Shown here one piece after another: positions 34,480 to 46,400 of a stretch of 64,000 nt of DNA. A program made the translations under genes and the position numbers. The first letter of the stretch is position 1. Each line of letters begins with the position of its first letter. Where the stretch lies: the NCBI GenBank assembly GCA_035236585.1, contig CP141133.1, positions 44,719,729-44,783,728 on the forward strand. The letters are read 5' to 3'. Below the pieces are notes generated by a model. It did no database searches, was not told the DNA's origin, and worked only from the letters and a program-made list of their open reading frames with translations. Source of the stretch: Warburgia ugandensis. Taxonomy: Eukaryota > Streptophyta > Magnoliopsida > Canellales > Canellaceae.

Positions 34480-35246
34480 GGAAAATTTAGAGTGGCTGAA
34501 TTTAGAATCTTCATCTGAGGGTTAGTAAAATTGCTCCAATCAAGAAATAAATAGAGGGATTTTGATTGTCTTCTCACAAGGAATCCAACGGTGGTGTTTG
34601 ATCATCGATCAGCAGCTGTTTAGACAACTATAGTCGGCAAATAGTAACCGAAGTTACAGTCACTGAAAAACTCTATGTCACCTGAAAAAATGGAGAATAG
34701 GTGGCTAGAGGGAGAGGAGAAGACCTGAGGTGTGATGGGGGGAAAGAGGAGAGGGGAATTTATAGGGGAATGTGCCTTCCTTTTGGAGGTGCCACTACCG
34801 CAAATGGTGATTGGTGGTGGGACAGCACCTGCCATCTTCTCTGAAGCCAATGCAGTGCTGACGCAGATGGTGATGTGGGGATAGAAGGGGTGTCATTAAC
34901 AAAATGACTCCCTACGTTTTGGATTTCTTCTCTCTTTTTTTTAAAATTATCATACTACCCTTCATCTTCAAATGATCATAACTTTTTTATTCGAACTCCT
35001 TTTTCAGTGTTCTTTATGTCATTGGATTCCATTTTTTGAGTAGAATCTAATTATAAGATATTTTCAATAAATTCTTACTACAAAATTATAAATAAAATAA
35101 AATATTTATCTACTTGTCTAATCCAATTATTTTCCAAAATAAATAAGATATAAAAATTTTGTTGATTACAAATACTATGATTGATTGTAGTCGAAGGAGT
35201 GTTATTCTTGTTTGATTAAAATAACTTAAAATTTTGGGTCATTACA
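34480..35246 (-). repeat. X LTR-3, partial
   Basis: Matches about 32280-33073 of LTR-2, including the TATA-like region near 34760 and the end GGGTCATTACA. Only the outer third of the LTR is present. It is followed by TTGTC, the right copy of X's imperfect target-site duplication. Confidence 0.85.
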
Positions 35247-35251
35247 TTGTC

Positions 35252-36134
35252 TCACATAAGTAACTACTCCTATGGGATAGTTGTAACCTTATTTGTTTGT
35301 GTTTTGAGTCACATTTAAAAATAAAAACTAAGTTCAGTGTCACTCTAGTTGGCATGACTTTTCTTGGGCAATTTAAAAAGAAGGGTCCAAATAAGATGAA
35401 CACCTTCCATTTGACCAAAAAGCAACAAAAATGCAGCATCTGAAAATAAGACACAACCTTAGAGTTTGAAAATATCAAGACCCTTTTATGAAAATATTTC
35501 TCCCTAAAAGTTAGATATGTTATTTTTAATGTGAATTATTAGCTTTTTATTCCTCTAAAGAGTATACTAGTTAATTACTTGTTTGTGTTCTATTTATATT
35601 TTTTGCTATTATTTAAAGAAATCATATAAATAAATAAGTTGAAAAAGATATAATAAAAAAATTAATATTTTTTATTCCTTGCTTTGTGGGCCATTACTAC
35701 AACAAGGTTAATATAATCTTCTTGAGTATGTAACCATTGCCTAAGTTGACTTAACTTTGCATACAATGAAAGAGTATTTTTTCTTTTCTTTTTTTAATAC
35801 CTAGACTAGGAGAGACCTAAACTAGATAATGCAACTTATATGCAAAATGATGCAAAATAGAAGGCACATGCAATATTCCTAATCCTATTTTAAACAATTT
35901 AAAAGGTATCTTTTTCTTGATTTTCTTTATAAGAGTGTAGCTTTTAGGTTATGTCTAACATATGTGGCTCTTCCTCTCTTTCAGACTTACCTTCTGCTTA
36001 CCAGTTAGATCTTGATCATAACCAACCACTTCACACTCTCCTCAGTCATGGTAATATGATTCATTAAATGCATTGGCATAACTAGTCATTTAAATACCAA
36101 CATAGTTGATTAGATAAGGACCACTGGAGAGACA
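35252..36134. other. AT-rich spacer between the two nests
   Basis: No frame or terminal repeat recognised. It separates element X from solo LTR Z, and may be host DNA or a remnant of the W interior. Confidence 0.4.
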
Positions 36135-36213
36135 ATAAGCGTAATATCAGCGAATTTTATTTCAATTTTAATGATAACGTGAATTTTAAGAATTTTAAAT
36201 TTATATAATAATT

Positions 36214-37895
36214 GAGGGTTGAAACATCAATATTTGGATTGTACTCAAAAAATGAAATCCAACAACACTAAGAACACCCAAATTGGAGTTTGGGCAAAAA
36301 TATGCCTAATTATTTTGCAAAAAAGGGCAAATTAGTCATTTGACATGTGGGCCCCATAGTGCACTAATGCTGGTCACAGACCTAAGACAATCAAAAGTGG
36401 AGTGGAGACATAATGACTACAATAGCTAATCATTATGTTACCCATCAGTAACTTCATTAAGACTGAATTGCCCTCCTTAAAACACTATTCATCTTCTCCC
36501 CAAGTTCTCCCCCTTTCTCCACAATTAGCTGTGACAGATCTAGCTATTTTTAGCACCATGATCCAATCTTACCCTCTTCTATGCTGTTGCTACAATAGAT
36601 TGCCAAAAGATCATCATGATTGTGTGTTCCCTTTCCCCTCTCCATCTTAGGCAAACACTTCAAGATCAGATTTTCCACCGATCTGAGAGGTATGACTTAG
36701 TATCTTTCTCATTTTTCCATTCCATTATCTTCATTCATTGTCTTCTATCTTTTCCCAGCACCTAGATTGGAAATTTTCATGCTAGTAGAGTTTAATCTAG
36801 GAAAAACCATAATACAATAGAGAAATCACCTCAAGGACAGCTTAGATGGATGATCTAAGCTGTTCATTGGATTCAGTGGTCCTCAAAACCATAAGAATGG
36901 TGAAAATAGAGAAACAATTGGGTCATCTAATACTTTGACCAAGCCAAAATAGAATGGATGGTCTAGGCGCATCGTCCCCGATGGACGTCGCGCCTAGGAC
37001 GCATCCACTAGATGTATGGACGAAAAGTGCACATGCATTTATATAAAATGAAACGAGGGTTGAAACATCAATATTTGGATTATAGTCGAAAAATGGAATC
37101 CAGCACTAGGAATGCCCCAAATAAGAGTTCAGGCAAAAATTTGCCAAATTATTTTACAAAAAAAGGGCAAATTAGTCATTTGATACGTGTGGCCCACAAT
37201 GCATTGATGCAGGTCACTGACTCGAGATACTCAAGAGTGGAGTGGAGACATAATGATTACAATGGGTAATCATTATGTTACCCATAAGTAACTTCATTAA
37301 GACCAAATTGCCCTCCCTGAACACTATTCATCTTCTCCCACAATTCTCTCCCCTTCTCCATGATCAGTTGTGACGGATCTAGCTATCTTCAGCACCCTGA
37401 TCAAATCTCACCCTCTTCTATGGCTTTGCTACAACAAATTGCTTGAAGATCTTCATGATCGCGTCTTCCCTTGCACCTCCCCATCTTGGGCAAACACTTC
37501 AAGATTCGATTTTCCACTGATCTGAGAGGTATGACTTAGTATCTTTCTCATTTTTCCATTCCATTATCTTCATTCATTGTCTTCTATATTTTCCCAGCAC
37601 CTAGATTGGAAATTTTCATGCTTGTAGAGTTTAATCTAGGAAAAACAGTAACACAGTAGAGAAACCACCTCAAGGATAGCCCAGATGGATGATCTGAGCC
37701 ATCCATTGGATTCAGTGACCCTCAAAACCCCAAGAATGGTGAAAACAAAGAAAAAATTGGGTCATTTGGGACTCCAATCAAGCCAAAACTGAATGGACGG
37801 TCCGAGCACATTGTCCCTGATGGACGTTGCACCTAGGATGCATCCACCAGACGCACAGATGAACACACATGTGCTCACAGTGCACACGCGTGTAT
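36214..37895. repeat. Tandem duplication of about 841 bp in Z
   Basis: Copy 1 begins at 36214 and copy 2 at 37055, both with GAGGGTTGAAACATCAATAT. Similarity continues through GCCAATTTAGTCATTTG-like, CTCAAGAATGGTGAAAA-like and TGATGGACGT stretches to about 37895. TTTATATAA precedes each copy (36200 and 37039). Divergence between copies is moderate, so the duplication predates Y1. Confidence 0.85.
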
Positions 37896-37996
37896 GGGCA
37901 CCGCATGTGCTATTTTCAGCCGAATGGGATGCTCGGGTGTCCTACGACTGGGATGCATGTGGAAGCATACTAGATATCGATATGCACGTGGCATGT

Positions 37997-40739
37997 TGTA
38001 ACGCCCAAGCAATTTATGCTATTTTTAATAAAAAAAATTGGACATTTTATGGGAAATAAACTATGTTGAATGTTTTACTTTATTTAAAATAGTAAACAAA
38101 GGAATTTGTGAGGAAACTTAGTACCATTAGATTCTACTCGAAAAATGGAATCCAACGCCTCAAAGAACGCCAAAAACGAAGTTCGTATGAAGAAGTTATG
38201 GCCATTTAAAGATCAGGGGTATTTTTGATAACGGCACCCCATCGTCTTCTTCCTCTAAATTTCTCCAGAAACCCTAGTTTCCAGAGAAATCTGCCACCGC
38301 CAATGGCAGCACCGCCATAGCAGGGCTATAAAAAGCCCTATCTCCCCCTCTCTAGAACACGAGTTTTTTGGCCATTTTGAGACTGGGGTTTTCGGCAAAA
38401 TCAGAAACCCATCTCAACCCAGTTTACTTTGCATTTTTTGGCAACGGCCAGGCCCGAGTCAGGCCTGCCATTTCCCCTTCTTCATGGGTTCCGGACAACA
38501 TAGACTCCGGCAGGCGTGGAGGGAAAAGCACCGCCGGAAAAAGGGCGTCCCTAGGCTACCAAGTAAGCCATTTTCCCCCCTTTTTTCTTTCCGTTTTTCT
38601 TCCCCCAGGCCAGATCCATGCTGGATTTGGTCTTTTTCCTAGCCGGTCTTCCCAGCCGAAAAACAACCAAGCCGGTTCCAGCTGGCCCTGTACGAAACCA
38701 GGCATCCCTTTTTCCCAGTCGTTTTCCAGCCGAGTTTCCTGGCCGGAAAATGCTCCAAGATCGGTTCCAGCCGGCCCTGCACAAAACCAGGTGTCCCTTT
38801 TTCCCAGCCGTTTTCCAACTGGGGCCGAAAAACGCTCTAAGACCGGCTCCAGCCGGCCCAGCACGAACAAGGCGTCCTAGGGACACCATGCTCCATGTGC
38901 GCCTGGGACAGGGTCCCAGGGATGGGTTCCAGGCGTACGACAGTGCGTACACTGTCCCAGGTGCGGCCTTCGGGTGCGCGCGCGACATGGGGCACGAGTC
39001 CTGGTTCAACCAGGATGCACGGGGTGCCCTGGGAGCTGAGACGCTCCATACTACACCAAAGGTGCGTCCGTGCGATGATGCGTGTTATAGCGCGTCACTT
39101 GAGCGTGCATATGAGTGTGCAAAACGTGGTCCCTGGCACGGCCTTTGGGCACGCACGCATGTGAGGCGGTCGCGATTCAACTAGGATGCGCAGATGTCCT
39201 GGGAACTGGGACATGTGGACCAATGAGACTTTAAAGATAGGATTAGAGGATAATTTACAGAGTTAACCATGGAATAGTAGATCCACATCATAGGATCCAG
39301 CCTGACAATGAATTAGGCAAGGACCCATGGACCCTAAACGGAAAATCTAACGATCTAATGTCTAAATAGATTGAAATTAATAAGGACTCCTTGTATTCAT
39401 TCATACCCAGGAGTTTATAAATGAGACCCAGGGATGGGTTGAGTGATAAAGGATGCGACTTCAGGAGACTTTGAGGTAGGTGCTCTATCGCTACTCGACT
39501 TTTAAAAAGAGCCATGATTATTTTGAATGCATATTTTAAGCATAAATTATATGACTTGTTTAGCATGACTTATTTTATGACTTGAATGAATTCAGCATGC
39601 ATATGATAAATACATTATGCATAGGCATGTTTTGCAAACAATTGCATATGTTGCATGATTTGTGAGCATTGAGTTCTTGAAAAATTGCATGTCCTTGAGG
39701 GTTACCAAAAGATGCTGGGTAGGCAGTTGTGAGGGACCCAAAGAGGACAGGTTTTGAAAAAGAGGTTTTTGGCTTGTTTGATCGTATATGATTTGGGCTA
39801 GTAAGCTCATGGTCGCTATGCTGAGAGGTTTGGGTTGGCCTCCAGCCTCTACCACTATTAGGTGGATGGGTACCACGCCCAAAAAGGGCATGTCCCTGCT
39901 TTAACTGCATGTGGTACAGGGGGCTACCACTGGTGTCACGGCACTGGGTCGAAGTGTCATATGTCCCGTGGAGGCATATGACCCGTGTCCCTAGGTACCT
40001 GGGGACCACATGGCGGCGAGGTCGTGGGCATAGTTGGACCCTATGGTTTGAGGATTTACTTGCATTGCATATGGCATGACATGAGGTTGGTCGACCATAC
40101 CAGATATCCATGAGTTGGATTCAGTTGAGCATCTTATGCATATCATTATGTTTATGATATATATACTTTCAACTTGGATTATGCTATTCTTTAAGTCGTC
40201 AGTATTCCAATTCGACAGTGGTTTTTAATATCGATATTGAACATGGTTGTTCGAACATGCACATGTTTTAAAGAGCATATGATTTTAAACATAGCATGCA
40301 TTGTAAAACTAGTAGTGATAGACTCCTACTAAGTATAGTATATACTCACCCTATCCTTAACATTTTTCAGGATAGTTCCATCCACGAGTAGAGGACACTT
40401 ATGTTAGTGCTACGAGCAAGAAAAATCAAAGGAGACAATCATACATGTAAGTAAACACTCTACCCTTTGGACATGTATTTGTATTTATTTACAGTTGGGC
40501 TGTGTGTTGTGACTGGATAGACCTGGGTAAAAACATTTATGATTTCTGAAGTTTTTCAAAAACTACTTTGATTGTTGTGAAAGCAAATGACACTCCGGGT
40601 TTTCAAAATGAGTTTAAAACTAAAGATTTTCCGCTGCATTGCATGGGTTTTTATAAAATGGTTTTCAAATAGGGATGCATCTCGCCTTAGGAATTAGATA
40701 TTGCATTTAAAAATGCATGGGAAAACCCGGGTCGTCACA
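37997..40739 (+). mobile_element. Y1: solo LTR (2743 bp) in Z
   Basis: Starts TGTAACGCCCAAGC, ends GGGTCGTCACA, flanked by CATGT (37992-37996, 40740-40744). TATA box at 38328-38333, within an inverted repeat 38322-38339. The 3' half (from about 39480) is homologous to B's and A's LTRs, including the palindrome at 40088-40097; the 5' half is not. It has a GC-rich stretch (38370-39190) with long chance open frames. Confidence 0.92.
38322..38339 (+). promoter_or_regulatory. Y1 TATA box inside an inverted repeat
   Basis: AGGGCT-ATAAAA-AGCCCT, 6-bp arms around the TATA core. The Y2 copy at 48136-48151 (minus) keeps GGGCT/AGCCC. It has the same architecture as A and B but different arm sequence. 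Confidence 0.72.
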
Positions 40740-42545
40740 CATGTTCCAGGCACTTGTCTTGGGGACGCCGATTTATACTATTTCTAGTCCAAATTTTGAT
40801 CTAGACCATTGAAAAATGAAATGAAATGTTCATTTTGCAATTATGAAAACTACATAAGTTCAAATTTTGATCCAAAACATTCATTGGACATGTCTCGATG
40901 ACGCGGACATGATTTTAATATCAAAATCTTGATCTGAGCACATCCAGTCAAATCAAATCTATGATATGTTATCCAATAACTTAGATTGGGCCAATCAAGG
41001 GATGATCATGCCTTAGAACTTGGACAATTATATAATCCATGGGATGAATTGATGGATCTAATCTCCATATCATGTGTATCTATCCTTGAATTTGATCTAC
41101 ACCACTTATCTGACCATGGATTTTAGGATTGATCAATCATAGAGTGATCAGACCATCAAATCAAGATAAAATTATAGATATACACTTGAATTGATGGATA
41201 AACATGAGAATTGAAGTAATTGTGATATTAAGAATTGAATGAGAGTAAAATCAGGTGATGTAGACTATTTATCTAGATCAAAAGCTAGATTAGAGGATCA
41301 TAATACAAATTGAATTATAAATTGACACAAATTAAGAGTAAAATTTATAATGGAGTACATAGATGGAAATGAATAATGTGAAAAAGTACTGTGGTACTGA
41401 TTGGTACATCAAAGTGTGGTTTAAGAGGATTACAAGCTTGATTTGGTACATATGGTTTTTCTAAAATCTTGCACTATCATGACATCTTAATTGATTGGGA
41501 TTATTGTAGCATGGATTCTTTTACATGTGCTATTGTGAATTTTGATTTATTTGGCTATCATGGACATGAGATTTTGATAGCGTGTTGAGGAGATTTTATG
41601 ATCGATCTTTCTTATTATGTTTTAATACATGTGGATCTTATATACTTGTTATTGATGGATTGTAAACATCTTTTTTTAATTACATGATTGAGCTTGGATG
41701 ATTTCTATGGTATTTGGGTTTTATGATAGGTGCTTTCACTTGGTGGATGCCATGCTAGGAGGGGGTTTAGGGTCAGCCACCCACCCTCTGAAATTATGGG
41801 ATGATAGACACTTGCCCATAGATGGTGAACTTGATAGGGGTTGGTATCATGGGTAGTCCACACTTTGTGGTTTGGTCCCACCCATGTGAATGAACAAGGA
41901 GTCTCCTGTTATGGTGTCAATAGGGCGTGGTAGTTGGTAGACTTGGAAGCATGGTTACCACTGCAGCATGGCGATCCATTCTCTTATTCTATGTGTATGC
42001 CTAATGAGCATTGATATATCATTTTGAGCCCAGGTGAGATGACACCCAGAGGATTGGTATGAGTACTCATGACCTGTTGTATGAGTGTGTGGGACACACA
42101 TATCTTGGGTGCACTGCCTATTGACATTATGCACATTTGAGGTTTTATTAGATCATGCTCTACATCTATGAGATCCATGTTTTATTGCACATGATGTTTT
42201 GTTCCTCATATTTACATAATTTATGACATTTGTATTATATGGATATTGTGACTTGTGCTCATATAAGTTTCTTACTATTTGGGTTATTCTTTTTATGCAT
42301 AAATTCATTACATTAAATGCCTATGTACTTACACAAACAATAGTTTGTTGAGGTATTGCTTTATTATACAATGCCTTAGATACTGAGTGCGATAGCGGGA
42401 AAGGCAAAAGCATGGAAGGATAATGATAGAAGTGGGGACCATTATTATCTCTTAGTGACAAATAGTTTGAGGTAAGTGGCTAAATAGACTTCATTTCAGG
42501 TTCATATATATGGGCTGTATGTATACATGATTAAGTTTGTTTATG

Positions 42546-42591
<46 letters not shown>

Positions 42592-42919
42592 CGGTGGACA
42601 TGTTACTGAGTATGGAGGAATGTTATGATGGATAGACCTTAGGCCATGTTATTATGTTTTCTTGACACCAGTTGTTTACAATGAAGGCACCTTTGGTTTT
42701 GACTTTGGATTGATATAGGATTTGGTTTAAATTTCTTGCAACATATGTATATTACTCTTACCATTGTTTTGGTCATGTTTTTGGGAATGGCATAACACTT
42801 GGGGGTTTTGAAAGAATGTTTTGATATATAATCAATAGATAAAACTTTTCACATCAGGGATCTTGACTATATTTATTATTATATAAAAAGGTTACAAAAA
42901 CTCAGGGTGTTACAATAAG

Positions 42920-43428
42920 TCATCTCCTTCTAAGAAGGTTCTATGAGCTCTTTAGTTGTTATCTGTTTCTTCTAAGTTGACTATAATTAATTAGTTTAAG
43001 GATAAGGTTATACGTAAGGTAATGTTTAACTTAGGTGGGCCAAGGGATGGTGATGAAATCCACTCTTGATCTTGTAGTGGTAAATGCTCTTACTAATTTA
43101 TAAAAGCATTCTCACACAGTTAGATCAATATATATATATATATATATGTACACAAATGATTAGCTCCTAGATGAGAGTTTGGTTTATGCTAATTGCATTA
43201 TATGTGGTTATGATGCGTTCTAATCATAATATGAGTTATTTGATTCAGAATGGTTGAAACATGCATTAGTTTATATATATGAGTTGCTATCTAAGGGGCT
43301 GATATGGCATTGACTCTGGAAATTTTTGGTATGATTTGTAGATCTTGTGATATGGGGATGTTTTTAGAATTGTTGAATAATAACATGGAAAGAATTTTGG
43401 GGATGAAATTCCTATAAGGAGGAAAGAA
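42920..43428 (+). mobile_element. Internal remnant and polypurine tract of element W
   Basis: Non-coding sequence ending GGGGATGAAATTCCTATAAGG then AGGAAAGAA directly before TGTAACAACCC. This is the usual polypurine-tract layout, so the LTR to the right is a 3' LTR. W's gag-pol and 5' LTR are not visible in the window. An (AT)n run lies at 43129-43148. Confidence 0.7.
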
Positions 43429-46400
43429 TGTAACAACCCTCAATTTTGGGTCATTTTCTATGCATTAGATTATAATTTTAATTGAGATAAAATCAAAATT
43501 TAATTCTATGAAAATTGAGCTTCATGAAAATGACCACCTTGTAAACTCAAAATTTGGATTTGGGACTATCAAATTTGGAATGTATGTGTCTATACAAATC
43601 CAACGACAATAATTTTGCATGAAATGATGATTGGGATTGAAAAATCCAAAAGTTTTACTAATTTAGAGGGGTTGAAATTGATAATGGCACCCCTATTTTG
43701 TTTATTGTGATGTGGTGATTGAAAACAAGATTTGACACAGGGGGAAGCACCCTAGTGATGTGCTATTCCCCCCTCTCCATAAGACCACCTAGCAATGGTG
43801 CATAATCGTACCGTTTGGATTTATTGGCATTGACACGTAGCGGGATATTGCTGATCTCTCCCCTCTCTGTGCGCAGCTCCCCTCTTTATCGGGTTTCTAG
43901 CACTCGTTTCTTCTCCTTGGAAACCTCCTTTTTCCAGCAAAGATAGAAATCTTAATTGGGTTTTTTTATGGCAACACACTAGGAACGGATCACCCACACT
44001 GGTGTAGGCACCCCATTTCTCCCTTGTTCTCTATTTTTCTTGGCAGATTGGTCAACCAATAGGCCGGCCATGTTTTCCACACTTCCCTCCTCCAGTCTCT
44101 ATAAGATGGATTTCATGCTGTAACCAAGTAGCGGCCATTGCCAGTCCTCATCCTTTTTCCCTTTTCTCCTTACTCCAGTGACATGAAAACCCCACATCGG
44201 CGAAGATTAAACTGCGTAACAAATCGGCCATGTGTCTAGTCCAACCCCCCCCGCCCCCCCTCTCTGATCACTGATGATCGGTAGAGAACTGATCACCCTC
44301 AACAATAGCATTCCACTCCTCCTCCTTCCCCTTCCTAGTTGGATTCAGTGCAACTAGCCTGGCTTGTCAGTGTGCATAGGCCAGCTGCACAAGTTACAGC
44401 ATGACATCTTCCCCCCCCTTGCTTTCCTATCACCAGTTAGCCAGGCCATGGGAAGGCTGGCAAACCAGGTCCCCTTTTCCCCCTTCCCCCTTTAGATCAA
44501 GCTTAGGCGGTGACCTCGTCGTAGCCACCTCTGGCCACCACTTTCCCTTGTTTTCCCCTTTCACCTGGTGAGTTAGGGTGAGTCGACTTGCCAAGTAAAC
44601 TCTCTCCCACTCGTTTTGGGAAAACTAGTTGACTTAGTACACTTATTGAACCCTTGAACTTCAATCCTTGATTATGATCAATTTAGGAAGGAACTCAAAG
44701 ATTTGAGATAACCCTCGTGATCCTTGCAATGAGAGGAACAATACCCATCTTCCCATTCATTGATCAGGAAATATCTTACTGTTGATTTGATTAGACCATA
44801 GATGTCTAACATTATTATTATTTTATCTAAATAGTCCACTATGGTCCTCACAAAGTGTAGATGAAGATCTATATAAGATATGTTGGATCTGAAATGTTTA
44901 TGGAGATGATTTAGCCAATCTTGATAAATGATTAAGATCAACTGAAGATCCAGGTATGAAATTGGATCAAATTCTATGATCAGTAATGTTTAGACTACTT
45001 GATTGGATTAATTGGTTAGAATTACTAAATTGATATTTGATCTGGGGCAATCAGGTGATGAATTTTGACTAGATCAGTATGGATATCTGAGATTGAGCAC
45101 AATTAAGGCGATTAGTGTAAGATCCAGCCAAGTAGACAATTGAATGTTATTCAGATTTATTTTTAGGAGGTAAGATTACTATCTTAATCATTTGATGGGT
45201 TATTTGACTATGATTAGATAAATATTTTACATGAAATTCATATAATAATGCCTAATTAGTTGATTTAAATGACAAATTACCTAAGATAGATATGATCTAA
45301 GCATAGTAGCTCTGAAATATGCAATGATATAATTAAGAACAAGGACTAAATGGTTATGAGGGAGCCTAATTAAGTATGATTTGAATTATTAGCTAATTAA
45401 GATGGGCCCCACCTTGAGATTTCATGGTTGAAAAACATTGGATTGTCTTAAACACGATCCATTGGAATGTGAAAATATAATGCTATGTAATTAAGAATCC
45501 AAGTTGGACAAATTGAATTCTAAGTATGACCTTGATGTGATATGTATCTAGGTGATGGAAATGTGGTGACTAGAGTTGGGTCCAACTGATTTGGGAGGTA
45601 CAAACAAGTGGTACTTCATTTGAGGTAGGTGACTGCATTTAGTATTTTTATGATTTTATAAATCATGATTATTTACTAGACGACTTTATTCACATGGATA
45701 GTTTGATGCATGATATGTACACCAACCCCATGACTTCCTGGAGATTATCATTCAGCATGTGTTGCCGATGCTTATACTATCTTCTCATTTTACATGATTC
45801 ATGCACTATTCTTGCTATATTATATGCTTCATCGATTGGATTATTTGTGACGACCCATGTTTTCTCATGCATTTTTAAATGTAAGATCTAATTCCTAAGG
45901 CAGGATGCATCCCTATTTGAAAACCATTTTATAAAAACCATGCAATGCAGTGAAAAATCTTTGGTTTTAAACTCATTTTGAAAACCCCGAGTGTCATTTG
46001 CTTTCACAATACTCAAAGTAGTTTTTGAAAAACTTTAGAAATCATAAATGTTTTTCCCTAGGTCTATCCAGTCACAACACACAGCCCAACTGTAAATAAA
46101 TACATGTCCAAAGGGTTGAGAGTTTACTTACATGTATAATTGTCTTCTATTTGATTCACTTGCTCGTAGCACTAACATAGGTGTCCTCTACTCGTGAATG
46201 GAGCTATCCTGAAAAATGTTAAGGATAGGGTGAGTATATACTATACTCAGTAGGAGTCTATCACTACTAGTTTTGCAATGCATGCTATGTTTAAAATCAT
46301 ATGCTCTTTAAAACATGTGCATGTTCGAACAACCATGTTCAATATCGATATTAAAAACCATTGTCGAATCGGAATACTAACGACTAAAGAATCGCATAAT

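Larger units (their letters stand above)
4653..35246 (-). mobile_element. Element X: composite Ty3/gypsy chromovirus with three LTR copies, hosting nested insertions
   Basis: In its own (minus) orientation the order is LTR-3 (partial, 34480-35246), RT/RNase H/integrase side (33074-34479), LTR-2 (27510-33073), PBS and gag-protease (25595-27509), LTR-1 (4653-25594, split by B). LTRs start TGTAATGACCC and end GGTCGTCACA. The outer ends are flanked by TAGTC (4648-4652) and TTGTC (35247-35251), a target-site duplication with one mismatch, consistent with age. The coding parts are broken and incomplete. The layout fits a tandem LTR-interior-LTR-interior-LTR array, a known product of unequal recombination between LTRs, followed by loss of parts. 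The element is the oldest level of nest 1, because B and V lie inside its LTRs. Confidence 0.75.
36140..42914 (+). mobile_element. Z: solo LTR (about 4.0 kb) hosting Y1
   Basis: Left end CGTAATATCAGC (probably TGTAAT.. originally), right end CAGGGTGTTACA. It is flanked by ATAAG at 36135-36139 and 42915-42919. Removing Y1 and its duplication leaves about 4027 bp, of which about 0.84 kb is an internal tandem duplication. No coding, PBS or second LTR. Its right half shares modules with V and W (AGGAGGG..CAGCCACCC, GAGGTATTGCTTTATTA). An (AT)n run lies at 42546-42590. Confidence 0.82.

Noticed and set aside
4653-35246. Reading the whole stack as one giant element
   Set aside because: Independent target duplications, opposite orientations (A against B and X) and empty sites show separate insertions.
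38368-39184. Long overlapping open frames (up to about 190 codons) on both strands in Y1
   Set aside because: They lie in a GC-rich LTR stretch poor in stop codons, overlap each other on both strands, and are not kept in the Y2 copy. No family motif is seen.
42546-42590. AT-rich run as a replication origin or matrix attachment site
   Set aside because: A plain dinucleotide repeat within a solo LTR; no further support in the sequence.
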